Shown here piece by piece: positions 8,255 through 16,794 of a stretch of 64,000 nt of DNA (position 1 is its first letter; each line of letters opens with the position of its first letter). The stretch lies in NCBI RefSeq assembly GCF_011927905.1, contig NZ_JAATJL010000001.1:2480001-2544000 (forward strand), in the 5' to 3' direction. The notes beneath the pieces are model-generated. The model saw only the letters and a list, made by a program, of their open reading frames with translations. It was not told the origin of the DNA and made no database searches. This DNA comes from Arthrobacter pigmenti (GTDB lineage: Bacteria > Actinomycetota > Actinomycetes > Actinomycetales > Micrococcaceae). Both the position numbers and the translations under genes were made by a program.

Positions 8255-8908
8255 TCAGGGCGTGGGCGCCGGAACGCGCTGTGCCCGCGTGAGGACCTTC
8301 CTGACGTCGGGAGTGAGCTGCGCGCCGTCGTCGTCGGCGGCTTGAAGCCGGTCCGCCTGCTCAGGCGAGAGGCCGGCGAAAAGCTGGCCAACAGTCACGC
8401 CGTGCTCAGGCCGGGATTCGACGACGACGGCGTCCCCCGCCTCGATCTGCCCGCCCTTCACGACGCGCAGGTACGTGCCGATCCGGCCCTCGGACGCGAA
8501 ACGCTTCACCCAGTTCGATTCGCCGAGGTAGCGGGCGAAGTTCACGCAGGGTGTGCGCGGCTCGGTGACTTCGAGGACAACTTCCCCGATCCGCCAGCGT
8601 TCACCGATAACGGCATGGGTGGCCTCGATGCCGTCAACGCGCAGGTTCTCCCCGAACTTGCCCGGCACCATGTCGCGGCCGAGCTCCGCTGACCAGAAAT
8701 CCGCGTCAGCCTGGGAGTAGGCGTAAAGCGCCTTGGACGGTCCGCCGTGGTGCTTCCGGCTGGCCTGGATGTCCCCGGTCAGCCCGAGCGGATGCACCTT
8801 CACTGGCCCTTTGACGGCGCGCTTGTCGATCGCCGTCACACCCGTGGAATCCTTCGTGGGCAGCAGCGCATGGACACGGCACACGGCCAGCAGAACACCT
8901 GTTGTCAT
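8255..8908 (-). CDS. MOSC domain protein (YiiM-like)
   Basis: The 217-residue MOSC protein has the conserved Cys121 (RTPCVNFARYLG) used by MOSC domains for sulfur/molybdenum cofactor chemistry, and motifs DIQASRKHHGGPSKALYAY and PGKFGENLRV of the YiiM/YflK subgroup. YiiM-type proteins have been linked to reduction of N-hydroxylated bases with molybdenum cofactor; for this protein that is an inference. The gene is 9 bp downstream of kdpE on the same strand and could be read through from it. Confidence 0.88.
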   Translation of the reverse strand: MTTGVLLAVCRVHALLPTKDSTGVTAIDKRAVKGPVKVHPLGLTGDIQASRKHHGGPSKALYAYSQADADFWSAELGRDMVPGKFGENLRVDGIEATHAVIGERWRIGEVVLEVTEPRTPCVNFARYLGESNWVKRFASEGRIGTYLRVVKGGQIEAGDAVVVESRPEHGVTVGQLFAGLSPEQADRLQAADDDGAQLTPDVRKVLTRAQRVPAPTP

Positions 8909-8917
8909 AGGTACAGA

Positions 8918-9592
8918 CTAAGGCTCGAACCGGTACCCCATGCCGCTCTCGGTAATGAAGCGCCGCGGCCGTGCCGGGTCCGGCTCAAGCTTGCGGCGCA
9001 CCTGGTTCAGGTAGACCCGCAGGTACTGCAGCTCCTTCGCGTACGCCGGTCCCCAGACGTCCATCAGGAGCTGCTTCTGGGAAATGAGTTTGCCCGGGTT
9101 CCGCACCAGCAGCTCGACAATCCTCCACTCCGTCGGAGTCAGCCGCACGTCCTCGCCGTCGCGCACGGCCCTGCGGCCCGCGAGGTCGAGCGTGAAGCTT
9201 CCGGTCTCCACGGTGGGAACTTCAGGAACGACGACGGCGCGGCGCCCGGCCGCGCGCAGCCTCGCCAGCAGCTCGTCCAGGCCGAAGGGCTTGGTCACGT
9301 AATCGTCGGCGCCGGCGTCCAGCGCCTCGACCTTGTCCTCCGATCCGTGCCGTGCCGAGAGCACGATGATGGGCACCTGCGTCCAGCTGCGAAGCGATCT
9401 GATGACGTCCACCCCGTCGAGATCCGGCAGGCCGAGGTCCAGTACCACCAGGTCCGGCCGGTGTTCACTCGCGGCGGCGAGCGCTGCCTGCCCGTCAGGA
9501 GCCGGGATGGGCCGGTAGCCGTGAGCACGGAGGTTGATGTGAAGCGCGCGAAGGAGCTGGGGCTCGTCGTCGACAATCAGAACCGTTGTCAT
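8918..9592 (-). CDS. kdpE: KdpE-like two-component response regulator
   Basis: The 224-residue OmpR/PhoB-type regulator has a receiver domain (residues 1-120) with the phosphoacceptor Asp52 in VVLDLGLPDLDG, the switch Lys in VTKPFG, and a C-terminal winged-helix DNA-binding domain (LTPTEWRIVELLVRNPGKLISQ). It most resembles KdpE, the activator of the kdpFABC potassium uptake operon. Its start codon overlaps the stop of the kinase gene by 4 bp (ATGA), so the two are translationally coupled. No kdpFABC genes are in the window. Confidence 0.88.
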   Translation of the reverse strand: MTTVLIVDDEPQLLRALHINLRAHGYRPIPAPDGQAALAAASEHRPDLVVLDLGLPDLDGVDVIRSLRSWTQVPIIVLSARHGSEDKVEALDAGADDYVTKPFGLDELLARLRAAGRRAVVVPEVPTVETGSFTLDLAGRRAVRDGEDVRLTPTEWRIVELLVRNPGKLISQKQLLMDVWGPAYAKELQYLRVYLNQVRRKLEPDPARPRRFITESGMGYRFEP

Positions 9593-11052
9593 GCCGCAAC
9601 GCCCGTGGACAGGGGCATCCGCAGCACCATGGTGAGACCGCCGCCTGGCGTCGGTTCGGCGGCCAGCTCGCCTCCCATCACCTCGGTGAATCCGCGCGCG
9701 ACCGCCAAGCCCAGCCCGACGCCGGTACCCGCCGCTGCGTCCCCCAACCGTTGGAAGGGCTGGAACATGCGGGCGAGGGAAGCGGAATCAACACCAACGC
9801 CCTGGTCGCTGATCCGCAACTCGCTCGCCGGGACGCCGCGCACTGTGCCGGATACGGCGCCGTCGATCACGATGTCCGCCTCACCCGCGTACTTGTCGGC
9901 GTTCTCCGCGATGTTGGCGATGACCCGTTCGAGCATCCCGTAGTCGGCTTCGACCGGCGGCATGTTCGCGGGCAGCTCCACGCGGATACGGCCCGGCGGC
10001 AATCCCTGCAGCGCGGCGGATATAACGTCCGTCCAGTACACCGGCCCGAAGTGCGGAGTCACGGCCTCGCCGGTCAGCCGGGACATGTTCAGCAGGTTAT
10101 CGATCAGCGATGCCAGCCGGTCCGAGTAGTTCTCGATGGTCGCCAGCAGCTCTGCTTCCTCTTCGGGCGTGAACCGGATGTCCTCCTGGCGGAGACTGCT
10201 GACGGCAAGCTTGATCCCCGTCAGTGGTGTCCGCAGATCATGGGAGACGGCGCGCAGGATGGCCGTGCGCATCACGTTGCCCTCGGCCAGCCGCTGGTTT
10301 TCTTTGGTGCTCGCGACCAGCTCCTGCCGCTGGCGCATCGCTGCGAATTGGGATCCGAATGCTCCAAGCAGCCGCTGTTCCCTGGCGGACAAGGAGCGTC
10401 CGTACAGCGCGAGCCGGTATCCGCCGTCGATATCCGTCACAGCGTCTGCGCGGTCCAGGAGTTGTTTGCCCGACGACGACGGCGTCCCTGTCTTCGCCAC
10501 CACGTCCCACTGGAGTGCCCCTGCCCGGGCGGGGCTCGCACCGTCGTCGTGGTTCGTTCTCTTGAACAGCGCCGCCGTCTGCATACCGAAGTGGTCCCGG
10601 ACGTGCTCGAGGAAACCCTTCAGGGAATCCTCCGCGGCCAGGACTCCGCGCGCGAGTTCGCCCAGCGTCGCGGCCTCCGCGGATGCGAGTGCCGCTTCAC
10701 GCGATCGGCGGGCCGACAGACCGACCACGAGAGAGACCGCGACGGCGATCGCGATGAAGATGACCAGGGTCAGGAGGTTTTCCGGATCGGCAATCTCCAG
10801 CGAGCCGACCGGTTCAGTGGAGTAGTAATTGAGGATCAGGCTGCTCCACAGCGCGGCAACGAGCGCCGGCCACAGCCCACCGACCAGCGAAACGGCAACC
10901 ACGCCCGCAAGCTGAACCAGGACATCCACTGCGAGGAACTGGTTGCCGGCCGCGAACATGCCCCATTCCAGGAGCGGAGGCAGGGCAACGGCCAGGATGA
11001 AGCCCATGACTGTGCGGAACTTCCCGAGTTCCGGCGGGGCGAGCGGTGCCAT
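9589..11052 (-). CDS. KdpD-like sensor kinase lacking the N-terminal KdpD/USP domains
   Basis: The protein is 487 residues if started at the ATG at 11052; a TTG at 11097, directly after the SDR stop codon, is an alternative. It begins with DUF4118 transmembrane helices (about 15-115), then a GAF-like stretch, a HisKA motif RAVSHDLRTPLTG (His about 271) and an HATPase domain (NIAENADKYAGE, GVGLGLAVARG). Full KdpD has about 370 further N-terminal residues (KdpD sensor and Usp domains), which are absent. No remnant of them lies upstream, where an SDR gene follows at once. The input signal must therefore differ from that of classical KdpD. Confidence 0.85.
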   Translation of the reverse strand: MAPLAPPELGKFRTVMGFILAVALPPLLEWGMFAAGNQFLAVDVLVQLAGVVAVSLVGGLWPALVAALWSSLILNYYSTEPVGSLEIADPENLLTLVIFIAIAVAVSLVVGLSARRSREAALASAEAATLGELARGVLAAEDSLKGFLEHVRDHFGMQTAALFKRTNHDDGASPARAGALQWDVVAKTGTPSSSGKQLLDRADAVTDIDGGYRLALYGRSLSAREQRLLGAFGSQFAAMRQRQELVASTKENQRLAEGNVMRTAILRAVSHDLRTPLTGIKLAVSSLRQEDIRFTPEEEAELLATIENYSDRLASLIDNLLNMSRLTGEAVTPHFGPVYWTDVISAALQGLPPGRIRVELPANMPPVEADYGMLERVIANIAENADKYAGEADIVIDGAVSGTVRGVPASELRISDQGVGVDSASLARMFQPFQRLGDAAAGTGVGLGLAVARGFTEVMGGELAAEPTPGGGLTMVLRMPLSTGVAA

Positions 11053-11097
11053 AACGGCATTGTTGCAGGTTGGGGCCGCGTTCGGCGTGGCGGTCAA

Positions 11098-11853
11098 TTA
11101 CGCCGCGGAAAACCCGCCGTCGGCCTTGATGAGCTGCCCGCTGACCCAGCGTCCGGCGTCGGACAGGAGGAAGGCGACGACGCCGGCAACATCCGCCGGC
11201 GCGCCCAGGCGCCCGGTCGGTTGTCTTTGCTGGACGGCATCCCGGATTTCCTCAGTCATCCAGCCGGTGTCCACCGGGCCGGGGTTGAGTGCGTTCGAGC
11301 TGATCTTCCGGTCGCCGAGTTCGTAGGCTGCCGCGATGGCAATGCGGTCCAGCGCGCCCTTCGACGCACCGTACGGGAGGTTGTGCGCTGTATGGTCGCT
11401 GGTCAGCGCGACGATCGCACCGCCGTCGTCCGGGGCCTGCAGCGCGAAGGCGCGGATGAGCTGCCACGATGCACGCACGTTGACCGCGAAGTGACGGTCG
11501 AAGCTTTCCAGAGTCGTGTCGAGGATGCTCGAGTCAACGCCTTCCGTATGGCTGAGGACAAGCCCGGTCAATGGGCCGAGGTGCTCTGCGGCCTGTTCGA
11601 CGAGGCTGTCGGCTGCAGCGGGGTCCTCAAGATCGGCCGGCAGCGTCACCACACTCGAACCGCGTTGCTCGAGTTCCTTCGCCAAGGCGCTGACTTCCTC
11701 CGCTCCGGACGACGCCTGATTCACGCGCTCGTCATACGGATGCCAATAGCTCAATGCCAGATCCCAGCCCTCAGCCGCCAGCACCCGCGCAATTCCGGCC
11801 CCGATGCCCGCCGAACGGCCTACTCCCGTGACAAGCGCGTTTCTTTGTGACAT
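11098..11853 (-). CDS. SDR family oxidoreductase (3-oxoacyl-reductase-like)
   Basis: The 251-residue short-chain dehydrogenase starts at the ATG at 11853 (MSQRNALVTG). The nucleotide-binding turn reads TGVGRSAGIGAGIA, a variant spacing of TGxxxGIG. The catalytic Ser lies in ALTSDHTA and the Tyr/Lys pair in YGASKG. The usual NNAG motif is replaced by a HTEG sequence. The C-terminus (SGQLIKADGGFSA) is standard. Many relatives are annotated as 3-ketoacyl-ACP reductase, but the substrate cannot be told. It stops next to the kinase gene on the same strand and may share its transcript. Confidence 0.85.
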   Translation of the reverse strand: MSQRNALVTGVGRSAGIGAGIARVLAAEGWDLALSYWHPYDERVNQASSGAEEVSALAKELEQRGSSVVTLPADLEDPAAADSLVEQAAEHLGPLTGLVLSHTEGVDSSILDTTLESFDRHFAVNVRASWQLIRAFALQAPDDGGAIVALTSDHTAHNLPYGASKGALDRIAIAAAYELGDRKISSNALNPGPVDTGWMTEEIRDAVQQRQPTGRLGAPADVAGVVAFLLSDAGRWVSGQLIKADGGFSAA

Positions 11854-11918
11854 CGCAACAGTGTAGGCAGACGGTAAGTTGGAGTGTGACCCCCACCACC
11901 GGCGAAAGGTCCACACCC

Positions 11919-13094
11919 ATGACTGTCACAGCAATCACCAATGCTCACGTCGTGCCCATCGAAGGCGAACCCTTCGACGGAACCGTCGTAATCGAAAACG
12001 GCAAGATCACAGCGCTCGGCGCCGATGTACGGGCACCGGAGGGTGCCGACGTCGTCGATGCCGCCGGCAAGTGGCTGCTCCCCGGTTTCGTGGATGCCCA
12101 CGTTCACCTCGGTACGCACGAGGAAGGCGAGGGCTCGGCAGGCGATGACACCAACGAGATGACCGACCCCGTGACCGCCGGCGTACGCGCCCTGGACGCC
12201 GTCAACCCGTATGACCCCGGCTTTGACGACGCCCTTGCCGGCGGCGTGACCGCGGTAAACGTCAATCCCGGCTCGGGCAATCCGATCGGTGGGCTGGCCG
12301 TCGCCATTCACACTCACGGCCGCTACATCGAGGAAATGGTGCTCCGCTCCCCCAGTGGGCTGAAGTCGGCGCTCGGCGAGAACCCGAAGCGGGTTTACGG
12401 CGAGAAGAAGCAGACGCCGTCCACCCGACTCGGCACCGCGATGGTGATCCGCAAGGCCTTCATGGACGCGCAGAACTACATGGGCAAGGCGGATGAAAAC
12501 GGTCGTGACCCCAAGCTGGAGGCACTGGCAATGGTGCTTCGCCGCGAGATCCCGTGGCGCCAGCACGCGCACCGCGCCGACGACATCGCTACCGCCCTGC
12601 GCATCGCGGACGAGTTCGGCTACGAACTGGTCCTCGACCACGGAACCGAAGCGCACCTGCTCGCGGATGTGCTGGCCGAACGCGGTATCCCAGTGCTGAT
12701 CGGCCCGCTGTTCACCACGAAGTCGAAGGTGGAGCTGCGCGGCCGCTCGCTCGCGAACCCGGGCAAGCTCGCCAACGCCGGCGTCGAAATCTCCATCATC
12801 ACCGACCACCCGGTCATCCCGATCAACTTCCTGGTGCACCAGGCCACACTGTCCGTGAAGGAGGGCCTGGACCCCGTCACGGCGCTGCGCTCCATCACGC
12901 TCAACCCCGCGAAGGTGCTCGGGCTGGCCGACCGCATCGGTTCCCTGGCACCCGGCAAGGACGCCGACGTCGTACTGTGGAGCGGTGACCCGCTGGATGT
13001 CATGCAGCGAGCGCTGAAGGTCTGGATCGGTGGCAAAGAGGTCTACCACTACGACGACGACGCCCGCACCGGCGTTGTGGCACCCCGAGGATAA
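11919..13094 (+). CDS. Amidohydrolase (imidazolonepropionase-like)
   Basis: The 391-residue metal-dependent hydrolase of the amidohydrolase superfamily starts at the ATG at 11919, 72 bp inside the longest frame. The metal-binding HxH motif is DAHVHLG (His61/His63). Further ligands are probably in LVLDHGTEAH and SIITDHPVIP. It ends with the family's 'GSLAPGKDADVVLWSGDPL' strand, which is split only by ordinary variation. The substrate is unknown; relatives act on cyclic amides and prolidase-type peptides. It is divergent from the SDR gene, and the next membrane-protein gene begins 2 bp after its stop. Confidence 0.87.
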   Translation: MTVTAITNAHVVPIEGEPFDGTVVIENGKITALGADVRAPEGADVVDAAGKWLLPGFVDAHVHLGTHEEGEGSAGDDTNEMTDPVTAGVRALDAVNPYDPGFDDALAGGVTAVNVNPGSGNPIGGLAVAIHTHGRYIEEMVLRSPSGLKSALGENPKRVYGEKKQTPSTRLGTAMVIRKAFMDAQNYMGKADENGRDPKLEALAMVLRREIPWRQHAHRADDIATALRIADEFGYELVLDHGTEAHLLADVLAERGIPVLIGPLFTTKSKVELRGRSLANPGKLANAGVEISIITDHPVIPINFLVHQATLSVKEGLDPVTALRSITLNPAKVLGLADRIGSLAPGKDADVVLWSGDPLDVMQRALKVWIGGKEVYHYDDDARTGVVAPRG

Positions 13095-13096
13095 CC

Positions 13097-13549
13097 ATGG
13101 CACGCAAGCCCCGCCCCACACTGCCCCCACGGCCGCTGACCATCAGGGTCGCCATCGCCATGTGGGCGCTCGTGAGTGTCCTGTTCCTGATCGCCGCGGT
13201 TTCGTTCCTCGTGTCCGCGACGCTTCAGGAGATCGACCGGGCGGGGCTGATCGGCCTCGGCGTGCTGATGGCAGGCATCGCCGTCATTCAGCTGGTGCTG
13301 GTGCTCGGGCTGATGCGCGGCAGACGCGGTGCCCGGGAACTCCTGACCACCATCGGGTTCATTGTGGGTGTGCCGATCATTGTGCGCAGAACGCCCGGCC
13401 TCTCAGTGATTTGCGTGGTCATGCTCCTCAGCATTGTGCTGATGTGGCTACCAACCTCAAGCGCTTGGTTCCAAAAGATCCACCCGAAGCCGCAGAACAA
13501 GTGGGTACGGTTGGCGAGCCGCACGGCGTCGCCGTTCCGGAAGAAATAG
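13097..13549 (+). CDS. Four-helix membrane protein, unknown
   Basis: The 150-residue protein has about four hydrophobic segments (roughly 18-42, 50-72, 82-100 and 102-120) with basic termini. The start ATG lies 2 bp after the amidohydrolase stop, which implies co-transcription. I recognise no named domain. A role linked to the amidohydrolase is only suggested by position. The 3' end meets the convergent TIGR03086 gene with a 1-bp gap. Confidence 0.65.
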   Translation: MARKPRPTLPPRPLTIRVAIAMWALVSVLFLIAAVSFLVSATLQEIDRAGLIGLGVLMAGIAVIQLVLVLGLMRGRRGARELLTTIGFIVGVPIIVRRTPGLSVICVVMLLSIVLMWLPTSSAWFQKIHPKPQNKWVRLASRTASPFRKK

Positions 13550-13550
13550 C

Positions 13551-14138
13551 TCAGGACGCTCTCCATCGGGGGTCCCGGCCACTGAGGGCGATGACCCGCT
13601 CAAGTGCGGTTGCATCGTCCGGCACCGGCACTGCCGGTCCGAAGAGCCCGTCGCGTGATTGCCCCGGCTCCGACATCTCCTCCACAAACTGCGTTGCGGC
13701 CCCGAGCGCTCCGGCGTCGCACTCGAACGGCTGGCCGCTCGCCCGGGCAATGTCCCAACCGTGGATCACCAGCTCGTCCGCGGCGATGATTCCCGCCATC
13801 GCCCCCGGCAACTCGACACCGCCGGCCTGGGTCATCCCGTCCCAAGCCGCAGGGTTGTGCCACACTTCCGCCATCATCTGTAGTTGAGCTTCGATGCGGG
13901 ACCGCCAGTCATCGCCGAGCGGCTCGGTCTCGCCGCCGGGCGGCGTCGAGGTCATCGGTCCCAGATTCTTCTCGGCTGCAGCAGTGAAGGCTACCGACAA
14001 GCCGTCCACGTGCTTGATCAGTTCCTCAAGACTGTAGTGCTCGCAGGGAGTCCTCGCGCTGAGTTGCTCATCCCTGACGCCCTGCACCAGGGATGCCATT
14101 CGCGCTGCTACCGGTCTGAGGTCAACCTGATCATCCAT
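13551..14138 (-). CDS. TIGR03086 family metal-binding protein (DinB/mycothiol type)
   Basis: The 195-residue protein belongs to the actinobacterial TIGR03086 group of the DinB/maleylpyruvate-isomerase fold. Histidines sit in the expected places: EHYSLEELIKHVDG, MAEVWHNPAAWDG and ELVIHGWDIARASGQ. The family is tied to mycothiol-dependent chemistry, but the individual substrates are mostly unknown. The gene is convergent with the membrane-protein gene and lies 33 bp downstream of metB on the same strand. Confidence 0.85.
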   Translation of the reverse strand: MDDQVDLRPVAARMASLVQGVRDEQLSARTPCEHYSLEELIKHVDGLSVAFTAAAEKNLGPMTSTPPGGETEPLGDDWRSRIEAQLQMMAEVWHNPAAWDGMTQAGGVELPGAMAGIIAADELVIHGWDIARASGQPFECDAGALGAATQFVEEMSEPGQSRDGLFGPAVPVPDDATALERVIALSGRDPRWRAS

Positions 14139-14171
14139 GCGACCCAGTATGCCGACAACGGCGTGTTTTGG

Positions 14172-15326
14172 TTAGAGCCTCGCGAAAGCCTTTTCCAGGT
14201 CCGCAATGAGGTCCTCGACGTCCTCGATCCCAACCGACAGGCGGACCAGGTTCTCCGGAACCGCGAGTTCGGTTCCCTTGACCGAGGCGTGCGTCATCTC
14301 CGACGGGTAATTCATCAACGACTCGATACCGCCCAGGGACTCCGCCAGCGTGAAGAGCTCCGTGGACTCCGCAACGGTGCGCGCAGCCTGTTCGCCGCCC
14401 TTGAAGGACACGGAGATCATGCCGCCGAAGTCCCGCATCTGCCGGGCGGCGAGCTCGTGGCCGGGGTGGTCCTGAAGCCCCGGGTAGTACACGCGCTCCA
14501 CTTCGTCCCTCTGAACAAGCCACTGGGCGATCGCCAGAGCGTTTGAGCTGTGCCGGTCCATGCGCACACCGAGCGTCTTCAGCCCGCGCGTGGTCAGCCA
14601 CGCTTCCATCGGCGCCGAAACCGCACCGACTGCGAACTGGATGAAGCCCACCTTCTCAGCCATGCCGGCGTCGTTCAGGATCACCGCACCGCCGCTCGCG
14701 TCCGAGTGCCCGCCGATGTACTTCGTGGTGGAATGCACGACGACGTCGGCTCCCAGGCTGAGCGGCTGCTGCAGGTAAGGGGTGGCGAAGGTGTTGTCCA
14801 CAACCAGCAGAGCGCCCGCTTTCCTGGCGATGCCCGCGATGGCTTCGATGTCGGTGATCTTCATCATCGGGTTCGACGGCGTTTCCACCCACACCATGCG
14901 GGTTTTACCCGCGGTAACTGCGCGTTCGACGGCGTCGAGGTCCGACATGTCGACGGCCGCGTTGGTAATGCCCCAGTCCGCCAGAACGCGGTTGATCAGG
15001 CGGTACGTGCCGCCATAGGCATCGTTGCCCAACACGATGTGGTCACCCGGCTTCAGCAGCGCCCGGATCAGGGCGTCCTCGGCCGCCAGGCCTGAAGAGA
15101 AACTGAACGCGTGCTCCCCGCCTTCGAGCGCGGCAAGCTGTTCCTGGAGGGAATCGCGGGTGGGGTTGGTGCCTCGCCCGTACTCGTAACCGTTCCGAAG
15201 CTTGCCGATGCCGTCCTGGGCGAACGTCGTCGTTTGGTACAGCGGCGGAATCACGGCGCCGGTAGTGGGGTCAGGGGTCTGCCCGGCGTGGATCGCCCGG
15301 GTGTTGAAGCCGTTTGGGGGTGTCAC
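14172..15326 (-). CDS. metB: Cystathionine gamma-synthase / gamma-lyase
   Basis: The 384-residue PLP enzyme of the Cys/Met metabolism family starts with GTG at 15326 behind AAGGAG. The PLP-binding lysine is Lys202 in STTKYIGGHSD, with YGRGTNPTR and the C-terminal RLSVGIEDVEDL motifs present. It lies 23 bp downstream of the cystathionine beta-synthase gene. Sequence alone does not separate synthase from lyase. The CBS neighbour suggests that the pair runs reverse transsulfuration (homocysteine to cysteine), in which case it would work as a gamma-lyase. Confidence 0.9.
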   Translation of the reverse strand: MTPPNGFNTRAIHAGQTPDPTTGAVIPPLYQTTTFAQDGIGKLRNGYEYGRGTNPTRDSLQEQLAALEGGEHAFSFSSGLAAEDALIRALLKPGDHIVLGNDAYGGTYRLINRVLADWGITNAAVDMSDLDAVERAVTAGKTRMVWVETPSNPMMKITDIEAIAGIARKAGALLVVDNTFATPYLQQPLSLGADVVVHSTTKYIGGHSDASGGAVILNDAGMAEKVGFIQFAVGAVSAPMEAWLTTRGLKTLGVRMDRHSSNALAIAQWLVQRDEVERVYYPGLQDHPGHELAARQMRDFGGMISVSFKGGEQAARTVAESTELFTLAESLGGIESLMNYPSEMTHASVKGTELAVPENLVRLSVGIEDVEDLIADLEKAFARL

Positions 15327-15349
15327 CGGATCTGTCTCCTTTGTTTCTC

Positions 15350-16726
15350 TTAGCTGCTCACGTACGTCAGCAGGTCCTGGCGCGTGAGTATTCCCACCGG
15401 TGCGCCGACAAACGTGACCATCAGGGTGTCGCTGCCCTGCAGGCGTTCGCGGGCTGTCGCCACGGATTCCAGCGAACCGATCAGCGGCAGCTTGTCATCC
15501 ATGTGTTGGGAAATCTTGTCGGTCAGCTTCGCGGTGCCGTGGAAGATCTTCTCCGTCAACAACCGCTCATCCACCGAGCCGAGTACCTCGCCCATCACCA
15601 CGGGCGGTTCCTGCGAGAGCACCGGGATGTTGGAAACGCCGAACTCGTTCATGATGGCGATGACGTCCCGTACCGTCTCATTCGGGTGGGTGTGGACGAG
15701 GTCCGGCAATGCACCATTCTTGGAGCGGAGCACCTCACCCACCGTTGCCTCGTCGCCGCTGTCCATGAAGCCGTAGGACTTCATCCAGTCGTCGTTGAAG
15801 ATCTTGCCCAGGTAGCCGCGGCCGCTGTCGGGCAAGAGGACGACGACGACGTCGTCCTCGCCCAGATCCTTCGCCGCACGCAGGGCCGCGACGACAGCCA
15901 TACCGGAGGAGCCGCCCACCAGGAGGCCCTCCTCGCGGGCGAGCCTGCGCGTCATCGCGAAGCTCTCGGCGTCGTTCACTGGGATGATTTCGTCCGGAAC
16001 CTCGGGGTCATAGGCGTCCGGCCACATGTCCTCGCCCACGCCCTCGACGAAGTATGGCCGCCCGCTTCCGCCCGAGTAGACGGAACCCTCTGGGTCCGCG
16101 CCGATGATGCGCACCGGACCGGTCTCCCTGTCCTTCGAAATGTCTTTGAGGTAGCGGCCTGTTCCGCTGATGGTTCCGCCGGTTCCGACGCCGGCGACGA
16201 AATGGGTAATCCGCCCGTCGGTGTCCCGCCAGATTTCAGGGCCGGTGCTCTCATAGTGGCTGAGCGGGCCGTTCGGGTTGGAGAACTGGTCAGGCTTGAA
16301 GGCGCCGGGGATCTCGCGGGTCAGCCGGTCCGAAACGCCGTAGTAGGACTGCGGGCTGTCGGGCGCCACCGCCGTTGGAGTCACGACTACTTCCGCACCA
16401 TAAGCGGCCAGAACATTGCGCTTGTCCACACCCACCTTGTCCGGGACCACGAAGATGCACTTGTAACCGCGCTGCTGGGCAACCAGCGCCAGCCCGACGC
16501 CGGTGTTCCCGGATGTGGGCTCGATGATGGTTCCGCCGGGCTTCAGCTTGCCTTCCCTCTCCGCGGCGTCGATGATCTTGACGGCAATGCGGTCCTTCAC
16601 GGAACCGCCGGGGCTCATGTACTCCACCTTCACGAGGACCGTTGCTTTGAGGCCTCCCGTCACCTGGTTGAGTTTGATGAGCGGGGTGTTACCGATCAGA
16701 TCCACGACGGAGTTGGCGAACTTCAT
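15350..16726 (-). CDS. cbs: Cystathionine beta-synthase with C-terminal CBS domains
   Basis: The 458-residue protein starts at the ATG at 16726 (MKFANSVVDLIGNTPLIKL). The PLP lysine is Lys44 in PGGSVKDR, the phosphate loop is EPTSGNTGVGLA, and the C-terminal third (about 335-455) forms two CBS domains. In relatives the enzyme condenses serine and homocysteine to cystathionine. It is the first gene of a two-gene unit with metB. A longer frame upstream to 16966 has atypical Arg/His-rich sequence and is not used. Confidence 0.92.
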   Translation of the reverse strand: MKFANSVVDLIGNTPLIKLNQVTGGLKATVLVKVEYMSPGGSVKDRIAVKIIDAAEREGKLKPGGTIIEPTSGNTGVGLALVAQQRGYKCIFVVPDKVGVDKRNVLAAYGAEVVVTPTAVAPDSPQSYYGVSDRLTREIPGAFKPDQFSNPNGPLSHYESTGPEIWRDTDGRITHFVAGVGTGGTISGTGRYLKDISKDRETGPVRIIGADPEGSVYSGGSGRPYFVEGVGEDMWPDAYDPEVPDEIIPVNDAESFAMTRRLAREEGLLVGGSSGMAVVAALRAAKDLGEDDVVVVLLPDSGRGYLGKIFNDDWMKSYGFMDSGDEATVGEVLRSKNGALPDLVHTHPNETVRDVIAIMNEFGVSNIPVLSQEPPVVMGEVLGSVDERLLTEKIFHGTAKLTDKISQHMDDKLPLIGSLESVATARERLQGSDTLMVTFVGAPVGILTRQDLLTYVSS

Positions 16727-16794
16727 GGTTAACAAGTTACCGCGAGGTACCGACACTCCCGGACGGCCTCGATACTCGTTGTTCTCGGCGGAGC

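Noticed and set aside
9586..11850. A 754-residue open frame on the plus strand opposite the KdpD-like kinase and SDR genes
   Set aside because: It is antisense to two genes with clear domains. Its translation is Arg/Gly/His/Gln-rich with no recognisable domain, as expected for the shadow of GC-rich coding DNA.
11820..13130. A 436-residue minus-strand frame over the amidohydrolase
   Set aside because: Antisense shadow; the plus-strand amidohydrolase has intact metal-binding motifs and normal length.
15327..15349. SAM or T-box riboswitch between cbs and metB
   Set aside because: Only 23 bp separate the genes. No structured leader was seen upstream of cbs either.
15314..16732. A 472-residue plus-strand frame opposite cbs
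   Set aside because: Antisense to a clear cystathionine beta-synthase; no domain in the translation.
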